This document shows positions 1 to 5,847 of a stretch of 16,705 nucleotides of DNA, piece after piece (within the stretch, counting starts at the first letter, position 1; each line of letters opens with the position of its first letter). The DNA lies in the NCBI GenBank assembly GCA_030765605.1, contig JAVCCG010000033.1, forward strand, positions 1 through 16,705. Reading direction: 5' to 3'. Position numbers and translations under genes: made by a program. The notes below the pieces were generated by a model. The model did no database searches, was not told the DNA's origin, and was given only the letters and a program-made list of their open reading frames with translations. Source of the DNA: Candidatus Alcyoniella australis. Lineage in GTDB: Bacteria > Lernaellota > Lernaellaia > JAVCCG01 > Alcyoniellaceae.

Positions 1-1
1 G

Positions 2-256
2 CTGGAGTCCGCGGCCAACCTGGCCGAGTCCGGCAAGATCGAGCCGCAACACCTGCGGATTCCGATCAAACAGCGCCCCGCGCAACAATCGCCGGATGCC
101 TCCTCGGACCAGGTGCTGACCATGGCCGAAGTCGAACGCTCGCACATCGTGCAGACCTACCAGCGACTGAACAGCAATAAGAGCCGCACTGCCCGCGCCC
201 TGGGCATCGGCTTGCAGACCCTGCACCGCAAACTCAAATCGTACGGCGTGAAATAA
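2..256 (+). CDS. Sigma-54-dependent NtrC-family response regulator, C-terminal fragment
   Basis: The gene enters from the left edge; only the last 84 codons are present, ending in TAA at 254-256. The visible part is a linker followed by a Fis-type helix-turn-helix: residues of the type MAEVERSHIVQTYQRLNSN, then KSRTARALGIG, then LQTLHRKLKSYGVK. This is the standard C-terminal DNA-binding domain of NtrC/AtoC-type activators, which bind enhancer sites and drive RNA polymerase carrying sigma-54 through an AAA+ domain. The AAA+ and receiver parts lie outside the window, so phosphorylation-dependence is assumed from the family. It is followed directly by a terminator, so it ends its own operon. 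The next genes are unlikely to be co-transcribed with it. Confidence 0.9.
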   Translation: MESAANLAESGKIEPQHLRIPIKQRPAQQSPDASSDQVLTMAEVERSHIVQTYQRLNSNKSRTARALGIGLQTLHRKLKSYGVK

Positions 257-260
257 CGAC

Positions 261-307
261 CCGGGCGGCTACGCCGGAATCAACATCCACTTCTAGCCCG
301 GTTTTTT
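261..307 (+). terminator. Rho-independent terminator after the NtrC-family gene
   Basis: CCGGGC (261-266) pairs with GCCCGG (296-301), immediately followed by six T (302-307). The 29-base interior contains a smaller GGCG/CGCC hairpin, giving a branched stem. It lies 5 bases after the stop codon. Confidence 0.75.
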
Positions 308-392
308 ATGTCTATATGAAAATTATTTTTTAAGTGTAGAATATCTTGACCGGATACGCAATATTAAGAATTGGGAATAGGCAGGAGGGCTC

Positions 393-1445
393 ATGTCCAA
401 TACGATTGAAGATTATACAACGCATTTTAATTCTGCAGAAGATTTCCTTGAAAAACTAAATCCCACCAAGGAGCCATGGTTAAGAAAAAGGCAAGCGGAA
501 CAAGGGGACATAGGTGAGGAGTATGAGGTTATCCCTGATTATTGGATTTTCAGGGGGCAGCCATTAGATATTGATCCTGGATTGAAACCATCTGCTTTGC
601 GTAACGACACATCATCCTCCGATCTTAGTAAAAACTGCATCAGATATAAAAAGAATTATCTCAGAAGAAAACTAGAAAAAGGAAACGCTGAAGAGGCAAT
701 ATACGAAAATCGGCTTCAAGTCGGTGCTGAGTTTGATCTGCTTCGTGATTTCTGTAAGGCAGCGGATTGGCAGGGAAGGAAACTGCCTCGTTATACTACT
801 GAGTTTCGTGATCGTCTTTTGGGTGTGACGGTTCGTGCTGCCTTAATGAAAATCGAAAACCCGTGCCCATGGCCAAATAAAAACTACTTTGAATTGCTCG
901 CGCTTGCACAGCATTACGAAGTGCCCACAAGATTATTGGATTGGACTGAAAAATCATATATTGCGGCCTACTTCGCCGCGGAAATGGCTGCCCAGTCTGA
1001 ATATAATCCAAAGCATGGTGAAGTAAAAGTTGTCGTATGGGCGCTGAATACAAGATTCATTAAAAAATTTCCCTACGGGATTTCCATTGAAATAATAAAC
1101 CCAATAAGAGCTAACAATCCGAACCTCGCGGCTCAGAGGGGCCTGTTTACCCTCGTAACAGATAGTGAAATAATGTCCCTTGATAAAATCCTCTGCCTCT
1201 TCGATAAAGACAAACTGAAAAATGAAATAAAGGACATTAAGGATTCGCTTAAAAACGAAATGGAAAGCATGATAGATGATGGAATTATTAAGAAATTCAC
1301 TCTTGCCCGAGGAAAGGCAGGGATCCTGCTGCAGCTGCTCTATGAGATTGGTTACCATAGTGGCACTTTAAAACCAAGCCTGTCCGGAGCGGCGGGATGG
1401 GCCAAGGAGAGAACGCTCTGGCCTGACCACCCAAAACAATCCTAG
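393..1445 (+). CDS. FRG domain-containing protein
   Basis: 350 residues. The name-giving motif WIFRGQP is at residues 51-57. The core motif LAQHYEVPTRLLDWT is at 171-185, followed by AAYFAA, and a third conserved stretch, NLAAQRGLFTL, is at 244-254. These three blocks define the FRG family (PF08867), whose biochemical function is not established; members are frequent in mobile and accessory regions. ATG 393 has AGGAGG at 383-388. The C-terminal third contains a charged KLKNEIKDIKDSLKNEMES helix, likely coiled coil. The gene is clearly AT-rich with ATA, AGA and AAA codons, unlike the GC-rich flanks, and has no functional partner beside it. This suggests horizontal acquisition as a single-gene insertion. 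No signal peptide or membrane segment is seen, so it is probably cytoplasmic. Family assignment is firm; role is unknown. Confidence 0.9.
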   Translation: MSNTIEDYTTHFNSAEDFLEKLNPTKEPWLRKRQAEQGDIGEEYEVIPDYWIFRGQPLDIDPGLKPSALRNDTSSSDLSKNCIRYKKNYLRRKLEKGNAEEAIYENRLQVGAEFDLLRDFCKAADWQGRKLPRYTTEFRDRLLGVTVRAALMKIENPCPWPNKNYFELLALAQHYEVPTRLLDWTEKSYIAAYFAAEMAAQSEYNPKHGEVKVVVWALNTRFIKKFPYGISIEIINPIRANNPNLAAQRGLFTLVTDSEIMSLDKILCLFDKDKLKNEIKDIKDSLKNEMESMIDDGIIKKFTLARGKAGILLQLLYEIGYHSGTLKPSLSGAAGWAKERTLWPDHPKQS

Positions 1446-1813
1446 AGATAAATATTCTCCTGACCAAACAGGGCCAGTTCAAACCTCATTCACCATCCGC
1501 ACGCAGATCCTTCGTCCAGGGGCCTCAGGATGACAGTTTATCGTTCAATATTAAGCGTATAGATCGTTTATGTCATTCACCGCCGCGCATTTGACCTATC
1601 TCAAACTGAGCTAGATTTTCAGGAAACCTTTAAATTCATCGTCTTACAACAATACGTGTGCCGTTTTGGCATGAACAGTTGGATTGTGCAGTGCTGGCAA
1701 TTCCGTAGGCCGAATTGTAACACCCCAATATCACATAACTATTATTTTTCGCCGTGTTGGCACGTTGCGTGTAATACCGAGAGTTGCATCGATTAAGAAA
1801 ACGGAGACCGTGG
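1446..1813. other. Non-coding gap between the FRG gene and the receiver-domain operon
   Basis: About 370 bases without a supported gene. Composition moves from AT-rich to mixed. Small open frames on both strands lack ribosome sites and family resemblance. The right half holds two near-identical 14-base elements (listed separately) and the Shine-Dalgarno of the next gene (GGAG at 1803-1806). No convincing promoter boxes with correct spacing were found. The region may include the junction of the inserted FRG gene. Confidence 0.6.
1660..1764 (+). promoter_or_regulatory. Pair of 14-base elements GCCGTKTTGGCAYG upstream of the receiver operon
   Basis: GCCGTTTTGGCATG (1660-1673) and GCCGTGTTGGCACG (1751-1764) differ at two positions. 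They are 91 bases apart and on the same strand, upstream of the start at 1814. Each can fold as a small GCC/GGC dyad. The TTGGCAYG part resembles a sigma-54 -24 box, but neither copy has a GC dinucleotide at the required -12 distance. They are better treated as candidate regulator sites. Confidence 0.3.
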
Positions 1814-2050
1814 ATGAAAGTCAGGTCGATCACCCTTGAGATCCTGCAGCTGGTATTTATCGGCCTGGCGATCGTCCTCTTCCTCTCCGTTCATATAGCG
1901 AGCGGACCCGAGTGGGCAGCAACCCAGAGCCAAGGCGAACTAGGCTCGCTCGGGTCCAATTCCGACTTTGAACAGGGTCAGGCGCGCATTGAGGTCGATT
2001 CGGCCTCGGGCAAGTACGTTGTGGTCCAGGCGGTGAAGGTGCAACCGTGA
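1814..2050 (+). CDS. Small single-pass membrane protein
   Basis: 78 residues from ATG 1814, which has GGAG at 1803-1806, seven bases upstream. An in-frame TTG at 1784 would add ten basic residues but has no ribosome site. Residues about 5-27 (ITLEILQLVFIGLAIVLFLSVH) form one hydrophobic helix preceded by K and R, so the protein is probably inner-membrane anchored with the C-terminus outside. The remainder is polar and ends in an alternating strand-like stretch (ARIEVDSASGKYVVVQAVKV). Its stop overlaps the GTG of the receiver gene (GTGA, 2047-2050), indicating translational coupling. No family is recognised. Context suggests a membrane partner of the receiver protein, but this is inference. 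Confidence 0.65.
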   Translation: MKVRSITLEILQLVFIGLAIVLFLSVHIASGPEWAATQSQGELGSLGSNSDFEQGQARIEVDSASGKYVVVQAVKVQP

Positions 2051-2430
2051 GAGTACTGGTAGTCGACGACGAGCGCACAATGCTCGAGACGATCCGCCGC
2101 GGATTACTGCTCTACGGCCACGAGTGTCTGACCGCAATCGACGCGGACGAAGCCCTGATCCAGATCGATAGTCCCCAGGGCGAGATGATCGACCTGTTGC
2201 TCACCGACCTGACCATGCCCGGCAAATCGGGACTGTCGTTGATCGAACAGGCTCGGACGATCCGCAAAGAACTGCCGGTTGTGGTGATCACCGGACTGAA
2301 CTCGAGCATGGACATCCAGAAGGTACGCGATCTGGGATTGCCGCTGTTGCAAAAGCCTTTTAATCCTGAGCAGCTGGACTGCACCTTGCGAGAAGCGGCG
2401 GCTGCAAAGGTTGAGGATAACCCCTCATGA
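2047..2430 (+). CDS. Stand-alone response regulator receiver domain (CheY-like)
   Basis: 127 residues, GTG start inside the upstream stop. All receiver landmarks are present: acidic pair D7-D8 after VRVLVV, phospho-acceptor D54 in LLLTDLTMPG, T82 in VVVITG, and K103-P104 in LLQKPF. The domain fills the whole protein, with no DNA-binding or enzymatic output domain. It therefore signals by protein-protein contact, or passes phosphate on, as CheY- and Spo0F-like proteins do. It overlaps its neighbours on both sides by four bases (GTGA and ATGA), so the three genes form one tightly coupled unit. No histidine kinase is visible in the window. An NtrC-family regulator lies upstream but behind a terminator. 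Confidence 0.92.
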   Translation: MRVLVVDDERTMLETIRRGLLLYGHECLTAIDADEALIQIDSPQGEMIDLLLTDLTMPGKSGLSLIEQARTIRKELPVVVITGLNSSMDIQKVRDLGLPLLQKPFNPEQLDCTLREAAAAKVEDNPS

Positions 2431-2627
2431 CCCTGCGAGCCCTATCCCCACCGAAATCCCACCCCAAACTGCCCCAATCTGAATCTACTCGTTTGCCGGG
2501 GGAGAGCAAGGCTCCCCCGGTGGACTCGACCCCCAAGTCCGGGTCGTCTCAGTTCTGGGTGGGATTGCTCAAGAAACTCAAGGAAAAAAACAACAATTCT
2601 TCCCCGGACCGGGAATCGAAGTCATAA
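2427..2627 (+). CDS. Small proline/serine/lysine-rich hypothetical protein
   Basis: 66 residues starting at ATG 2427, which overlaps the receiver stop (ATGA 2427-2430). The sequence is low complexity: about 45 residues rich in P, S and K, then an amphipathic basic segment FWVGLLKKLKEKNNN near the C-terminus. No domain is recognised. The tight ATGA junction supports translation, but composition and the perfect hairpin inside it argue that it could instead be a non-coding 3' region. If real, the basic C-terminal helix could contact the acidic receiver or a membrane; this is speculative. Confidence 0.45.
   Translation: MTLRALSPPKSHPKLPQSESTRLPGESKAPPVDSTPKSGSSQFWVGLLKKLKEKNNNSSPDRESKS
2496..2520 (+). 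other. Perfect 9-bp hairpin inside the small proline-rich frame
   Basis: CCGGGGGAG (2496-2504) pairs with CTCCCCCGG (2512-2520) around a seven-base loop AGCAAGG. G-U pairs extend the RNA stem further. There is no T-run after it, so it is not a standard terminator. It could attenuate, stabilise the upstream receiver mRNA, or be incidental. Confidence 0.5.
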
Positions 2628-2716
2628 TCTGCCACCAGCCTGACGCTCAGTACCTCCCTGCATATACCAGTCGCCCGGCCCGCTTACCCTTTCCCGGCGT
2701 TCACCCTCATAGTCTG

Positions 2717-2755
2717 AATTGCGTCCTACTGCGACACCTTGGACGCCTCGCAATT
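2717..2755. terminator. Stem-loop between convergent genes, possible two-way terminator
   Basis: AATTGCG (2717-2723) and CGCAATT (2749-2755) are inverted, and inside them GCGTCC (2721-2726) pairs with GGACGC (2741-2746). The structure sits between the end of the receiver operon and the end of the minus-strand DUF362 gene. That is where a shared terminator is expected, but it lacks a T tract in either direction. Confidence 0.35.
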
Positions 2756-2782
2756 GATCCCCAATAGTCCGAGCCTAGTCCG

Positions 2783-4012
2783 TCAGTGCCGCCGCGCAAG
2801 CATGCTGTCGAGCATGCCGTGGGCCAGATCGATCACGCGCGCGCTGTGCGGCACTACGATCCCCATGCTCAGCAGCCTGTAGGTCAGCGAGATCGGCGGA
2901 ATCGGGCAGCCGGAAATAAACCGGCCGCGATCCGCGTGCTCCACCGCGCAGTCGCCGATCACGAACGTCCGCTGCGGATCCAGGTCGTCGGGCAGATCCT
3001 TGACATCGGCGCCGATGATGAAGTTCATGCCGCGCAGCAGCCGCCAGTCGTTGTGTTTGGCGAACGGGTCCAGGGTGCCGCGGACCATCCCGGCGCAGCC
3101 CTGGGTGCAGGCCCGGCCGCTGCCCAGGAACACTCGCACTGACGGGTCGTAGTCCGCGAAGTCGCAGCGCGGACGCACCAGCGCCCTGGCGTGGGAGTTA
3201 AGCAGACTATCGCCGAGCAGCTCGATCTGATTGCGGTCGATGGGGCCCAGTCCCAGCTCGCAGAGCAGTCGCAGATGTTCGATCTCACGCGGCTGATAAC
3301 CCATCAGCAGGCAGCTGATCGCGTCGGCTGCCGGGCCGCAATCCGAACCCACGATCAGTCCCAGCGGCGCGGGATCGCAGTGCATCGGCCCCTGGCCCTG
3401 TCCGGCGACGATCGCGTCGGCAAGCACGAAGTCCGGCGGCCGCGTGCGGTAGAGGTCGGCGATCTTGCGGTGGATGTGGAAGTGGTGGTTGGGCAGCCGC
3501 TCGGGAGCCAGCAGCAGGCCCATGTGGTTCTTCACCGACAGGCTGACCTCCGTGTACATGTTGACCTTGATCTTGGGCAGGCTGATCAGCAGGTCGGCGT
3601 CCATCATCCGCTGCGGCATGCGAAAGCTCGACTCGACGATCGGATTGTCGATCCGCACATCGCAGCGCGGCTCGTCGCATAGATAAAGCGGCTGGGCGAT
3701 TCCGCGGATCAACGGCAGTACGCCCATGGCGTGAAACCCGGATTGCGAACAGCCGACCAGGCAATCCTCGCCGACCCAGACCGTGCGCGCTCCCATGCGC
3801 CGCAGGGCCAGGGCCACACCGGCCACGAACTCGGGCTGCGTGTTGACCCCGCGATTTTTCGGCGGTCGCGCCGGATAGACGAAGCTGGGCTTGAGGAAGA
3901 TTTTGCGACCGCGCGCATCGACCTGCGCCCGTTGCAAGATCAGTTCGATCTTGGCCGCGATTTGTTCGACATCGTATTCTGCCTGCGCCTCAAGCTGCAC
4001 GAGCGGATTCAT
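2783..4012 (-). CDS. DUF362 domain-containing protein
   Basis: 409 residues. DUF362 landmarks are clear: KIFLKPSFV near residue 40, ADLLISLPKIKVNMYTEVSLSVKNHMG at about 139-165, ADLYRTRPPDFVLADAIVAGQGQGP at about 185-209, and LIVGSDCGPAADAISCLLMGYQP at about 219-241. The family is widespread in anaerobes and deltaproteobacteria and is often fused to a 4Fe-4S ferredoxin domain; its reaction is unknown. Here the C-terminal 120 residues carry no CxxCxxC ferredoxin motif, but have C302, C306 (ACTQGC), C355 (GDCA) and C369 (SGCPIPP), which might bind metal. ATG 4012 is preceded by GGAG (plus-strand 4022-4025). The gene stands alone, convergent with the receiver operon and divergent from the DUF4956 run. 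No signal peptide is seen, so it is probably cytoplasmic. Confidence 0.85.
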   Translation of the reverse strand: MNPLVQLEAQAEYDVEQIAAKIELILQRAQVDARGRKIFLKPSFVYPARPPKNRGVNTQPEFVAGVALALRRMGARTVWVGEDCLVGCSQSGFHAMGVLPLIRGIAQPLYLCDEPRCDVRIDNPIVESSFRMPQRMMDADLLISLPKIKVNMYTEVSLSVKNHMGLLLAPERLPNHHFHIHRKIADLYRTRPPDFVLADAIVAGQGQGPMHCDPAPLGLIVGSDCGPAADAISCLLMGYQPREIEHLRLLCELGLGPIDRNQIELLGDSLLNSHARALVRPRCDFADYDPSVRVFLGSGRACTQGCAGMVRGTLDPFAKHNDWRLLRGMNFIIGADVKDLPDDLDPQRTFVIGDCAVEHADRGRFISGCPIPPISLTYRLLSMGIVVPHSARVIDLAHGMLDSMLARRH

Positions 4013-4065
4013 GATGCGCTACTCCGTCCCAAGGCCGAATCGAGGCGGGCGGTTGTCTGGCACCC

Positions 4066-4096
4066 ATTAGATGCGTTGACAAGCCGCACTGTCAAC
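4066..4096 (-). promoter_or_regulatory. Promoter of the DUF362 gene with overlapping dyad
   Basis: Reading the minus strand: a perfect -35 TTGACA (plus 4095-4090), an 18-base spacer, and -10 TCTAAT (plus 4071-4066, five of six consensus bases), about 54 bases before the DUF362 start. The -35 lies in a perfect dyad GTTGACA-N8-TGTCAAC (4075-4096), so a dimeric repressor could cover it. Confidence 0.55.
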
Positions 4097-4140
4097 CGCT
4101 GCGCGCCGTGCCCTGGCGCTCCGACGCCGATTGCGCACAA

Positions 4141-4191
4141 TTATTTCCGTCGGCTAACTACCTACTGGATTGCGGTTATTTCCTATGCTAA
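4141..4191 (+). promoter_or_regulatory. Tandem TTATTTCC...GCTAA repeats upstream of the DUF4956 gene
   Basis: TTATTTCC plus GCTAA occurs twice on the same strand: 4141-4148 with 4153-4157, and 4176-4183 with 4187-4191. The copies start 35 bases apart, about 45-95 bases before the TTG start at 4237. They are candidate activator sites for the DUF4956-HlyD-TolC run. No clear -35/-10 pair was found here. Confidence 0.25.
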
Positions 4192-4236
4192 TCTTCGCTC
4201 GGCCGCACACTGAGTTCGCACGAACGGGGGATTGTC

Positions 4237-4917
4237 TTGGCAGAGCTTTTCGGCGCATATCACCAGGGGATGATCTCCTGGCAGATTGCCCTGCTCTCGT
4301 TTCTGATTGCGGTACTGCTCAGCAGCATGATCTCCAAGACATATCAGTTTACTTACGAGGGGCTCTCCTGGTCCAAGTCGCTGACCCAGGCACTGGTGCT
4401 GGGCAGCGTAGTGACCTGCATGATGATGATGGCCATCGGCGACAACGTGGCGCGCGGCATCGGCGTGTTCGGCACGCTGGCGATCATCCGCTTCCGCACA
4501 AATTTGCGCGATCCGCGCGACATCATCTTCGTCTTCTCCGCGTTGGGCACCGGCGTGGCCGCGGGCGCGCAGAGCTTCGCCGTGGGCATCCTGGGCACCC
4601 TGACCTTCTGCCTGCTGGCGATCGGCATGAAATGGGGCAACATCGGCTCGCTGCGCCAGCACAACGGCTCGATCCGTTTCCAGCTCGCCCCGGGTTCCGA
4701 GTCGCTGGAACAGGTGCGCGGCCTGCTGGGCTCGGGCACGCGCAGCTTCTCGCTGGTGGCGATGAACGAACTGGCTCAGGGCACCTTGATCGACTACACC
4801 TACCAATTACGCCTGCGCAACATCGACAAGGCCGAACAACTGCTGCTCGAGTTGGGCAAGGTCGAGGGGATCCAGGGACTGAAGTTTATCAGCCAAGAAG
4901 GCTCGGTGGAGCTGTAG
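4237..4917 (+). CDS. DUF4956 domain integral membrane protein
   Basis: 226 residues from TTG 4237, with GGGGG at 4225-4230. The DUF4956 signature is strong: a glycine/alanine-rich helix leads into IGDNVARGIGVFGTLAIIRFRTNLRDPRDIIFVFSALGTGVAAG (residues 68-110). The block RFRTxxRDPRD is the family hallmark. Three to four membrane segments are visible: about 14-32, 50-68, and 95-130, which may be two passes. A soluble tail of about 90 residues (from 138) looks like an alpha/beta regulatory domain. The function of DUF4956 is unproven, but in other bacteria the gene is often beside VTC-type polyphosphate polymerases and CotH kinases, both present downstream here. Ten bases separate it from the adaptor gene, so co-transcription is likely. 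I infer an inner-membrane translocation or scaffold role. Confidence 0.85.
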   Translation: MAELFGAYHQGMISWQIALLSFLIAVLLSSMISKTYQFTYEGLSWSKSLTQALVLGSVVTCMMMMAIGDNVARGIGVFGTLAIIRFRTNLRDPRDIIFVFSALGTGVAAGAQSFAVGILGTLTFCLLAIGMKWGNIGSLRQHNGSIRFQLAPGSESLEQVRGLLGSGTRSFSLVAMNELAQGTLIDYTYQLRLRNIDKAEQLLLELGKVEGIQGLKFISQEGSVEL

Positions 4918-4935
4918 CATGGATACTTGCGGCTG

Positions 4936-5847
4936 ATGCGCTCGCGCGCCTGGTTCTGGATCGCCTGGGTGCTGATCGCGCTGGCCGCGGCCTGGCTCTA
5001 CGGCGCGTACCGCAGCCCGGGCAACTACGTGGGCATTGTCGAGGCGCTGCGGCATAACGTCAGCGCACAACTTCCCGGCACACTGATCGAGCTGAGGGTC
5101 GATATCGGCGATCGGGTCGAGGCCGGACAATTATTGGGGCGGGTCCAAGGCATGGACGCGCTTTTGGCAGACGGGCTGCGCGTTCGCAGCGACCTGTTCA
5201 CGCTCCAGTCGCGTCTGCGCGATGAGCTGAGCGGTCTGGCCGCGGACGAGGCCGAGAGCAGCGCGCTGAACTCCGAGATCAAGCGCCTCGAGCAGGCGCG
5301 CGATGCCGGAGTGGTGCGCTCCAGCGAGTTGACCCAACTGCGGCTGCGACGCGCCGCGTTACGCGCCAAGGTCGCGCGCCAGCGTACATTGCTGGCGCAG
5401 CAGACCGGAGAGCAAGCTCCCGTCGAACTTCAGCAAGGGCTCGATCAACTGCTGGCCGCGCCCGATTCCGGCGCCCTGCTCTCGCCGTGCGCCGGAGTAG
5501 TGGTCGAGCGGTTTGCCGCAACGGGAGATACGGTCGACGCCTTTATCCCGCTGCTGATTGTCCAGCAACTCGAGACGACCCACGTCAACGCCTACGTGCC
5601 CGAGCAGAACAATTTGCCAATGGTCCGCGGAGCGCGGGTCATGGTCGGCAGCAAACGACCGGGCATCGTGGAAACCGGCGGCACGATCGTCTTTGTCCAT
5701 CCGGGGTTCACTCTCCTGCCCTTGCGGCTGCTCATCGGACAGCAGCAGACCTGGGCGCGCCAAGTCTACGTTGAGCTCGACCAGGGACACGCCCTGCTGC
5801 CCGGTGAACAGGTGCGGGTCGTGCTGATCGACAAGCCGGAGCAATGA
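4936..5847 (+). CDS. HlyD-type periplasmic adaptor (membrane fusion protein)
   Basis: 303 residues from ATG 4936; an in-frame TTG at 4927 adds three residues, and neither start has a good ribosome site. In order: an N-terminal membrane anchor (about 5-25, AWFWIAWVLIALAAAWLYGAY); the first half of a biotinyl-lipoyl domain (about 33-70, NVSAQLPGTLIELRVDIGDRVEAGQLLG); a charged helical hairpin (about 83-165) typical of adaptors that dock on TolC; the second lipoyl half (about 180-210, GALLSPCAGVVVERFAATGDTV); and a beta-barrel domain to the end. Such proteins bridge an inner-membrane transporter and an outer membrane channel. The coding frame overlaps the TolC-like gene by four bases (ATGA). No ABC, RND or MFS pump is adjacent; the upstream DUF4956 protein is the only inner-membrane candidate. 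Confidence 0.88.
   Translation: MRSRAWFWIAWVLIALAAAWLYGAYRSPGNYVGIVEALRHNVSAQLPGTLIELRVDIGDRVEAGQLLGRVQGMDALLADGLRVRSDLFTLQSRLRDELSGLAADEAESSALNSEIKRLEQARDAGVVRSSELTQLRLRRAALRAKVARQRTLLAQQTGEQAPVELQQGLDQLLAAPDSGALLSPCAGVVVERFAATGDTVDAFIPLLIVQQLETTHVNAYVPEQNNLPMVRGARVMVGSKRPGIVETGGTIVFVHPGFTLLPLRLLIGQQQTWARQVYVELDQGHALLPGEQVRVVLIDKPEQ

Noticed and set aside
1757-1772. TTGGCACGTTGC resembling a sigma-54 promoter
   Set aside because: The -24-like and -12-like parts are too close: GC falls eight bases after GG where twelve are needed, and the bases at the correct -12 position do not match.
1636-1833. Minus-strand 65-codon frame in the gap before the receiver operon
   Set aside because: No ribosome site or family resemblance, and it overlaps the likely control region and start of the small membrane protein.
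4170-5057. Plus-strand frame of 295 codons overlapping the DUF4956 gene
   Set aside because: It is the +1 shadow of DUF4956 and the adaptor start; the product is His/Arg/Gly-rich with no domain.
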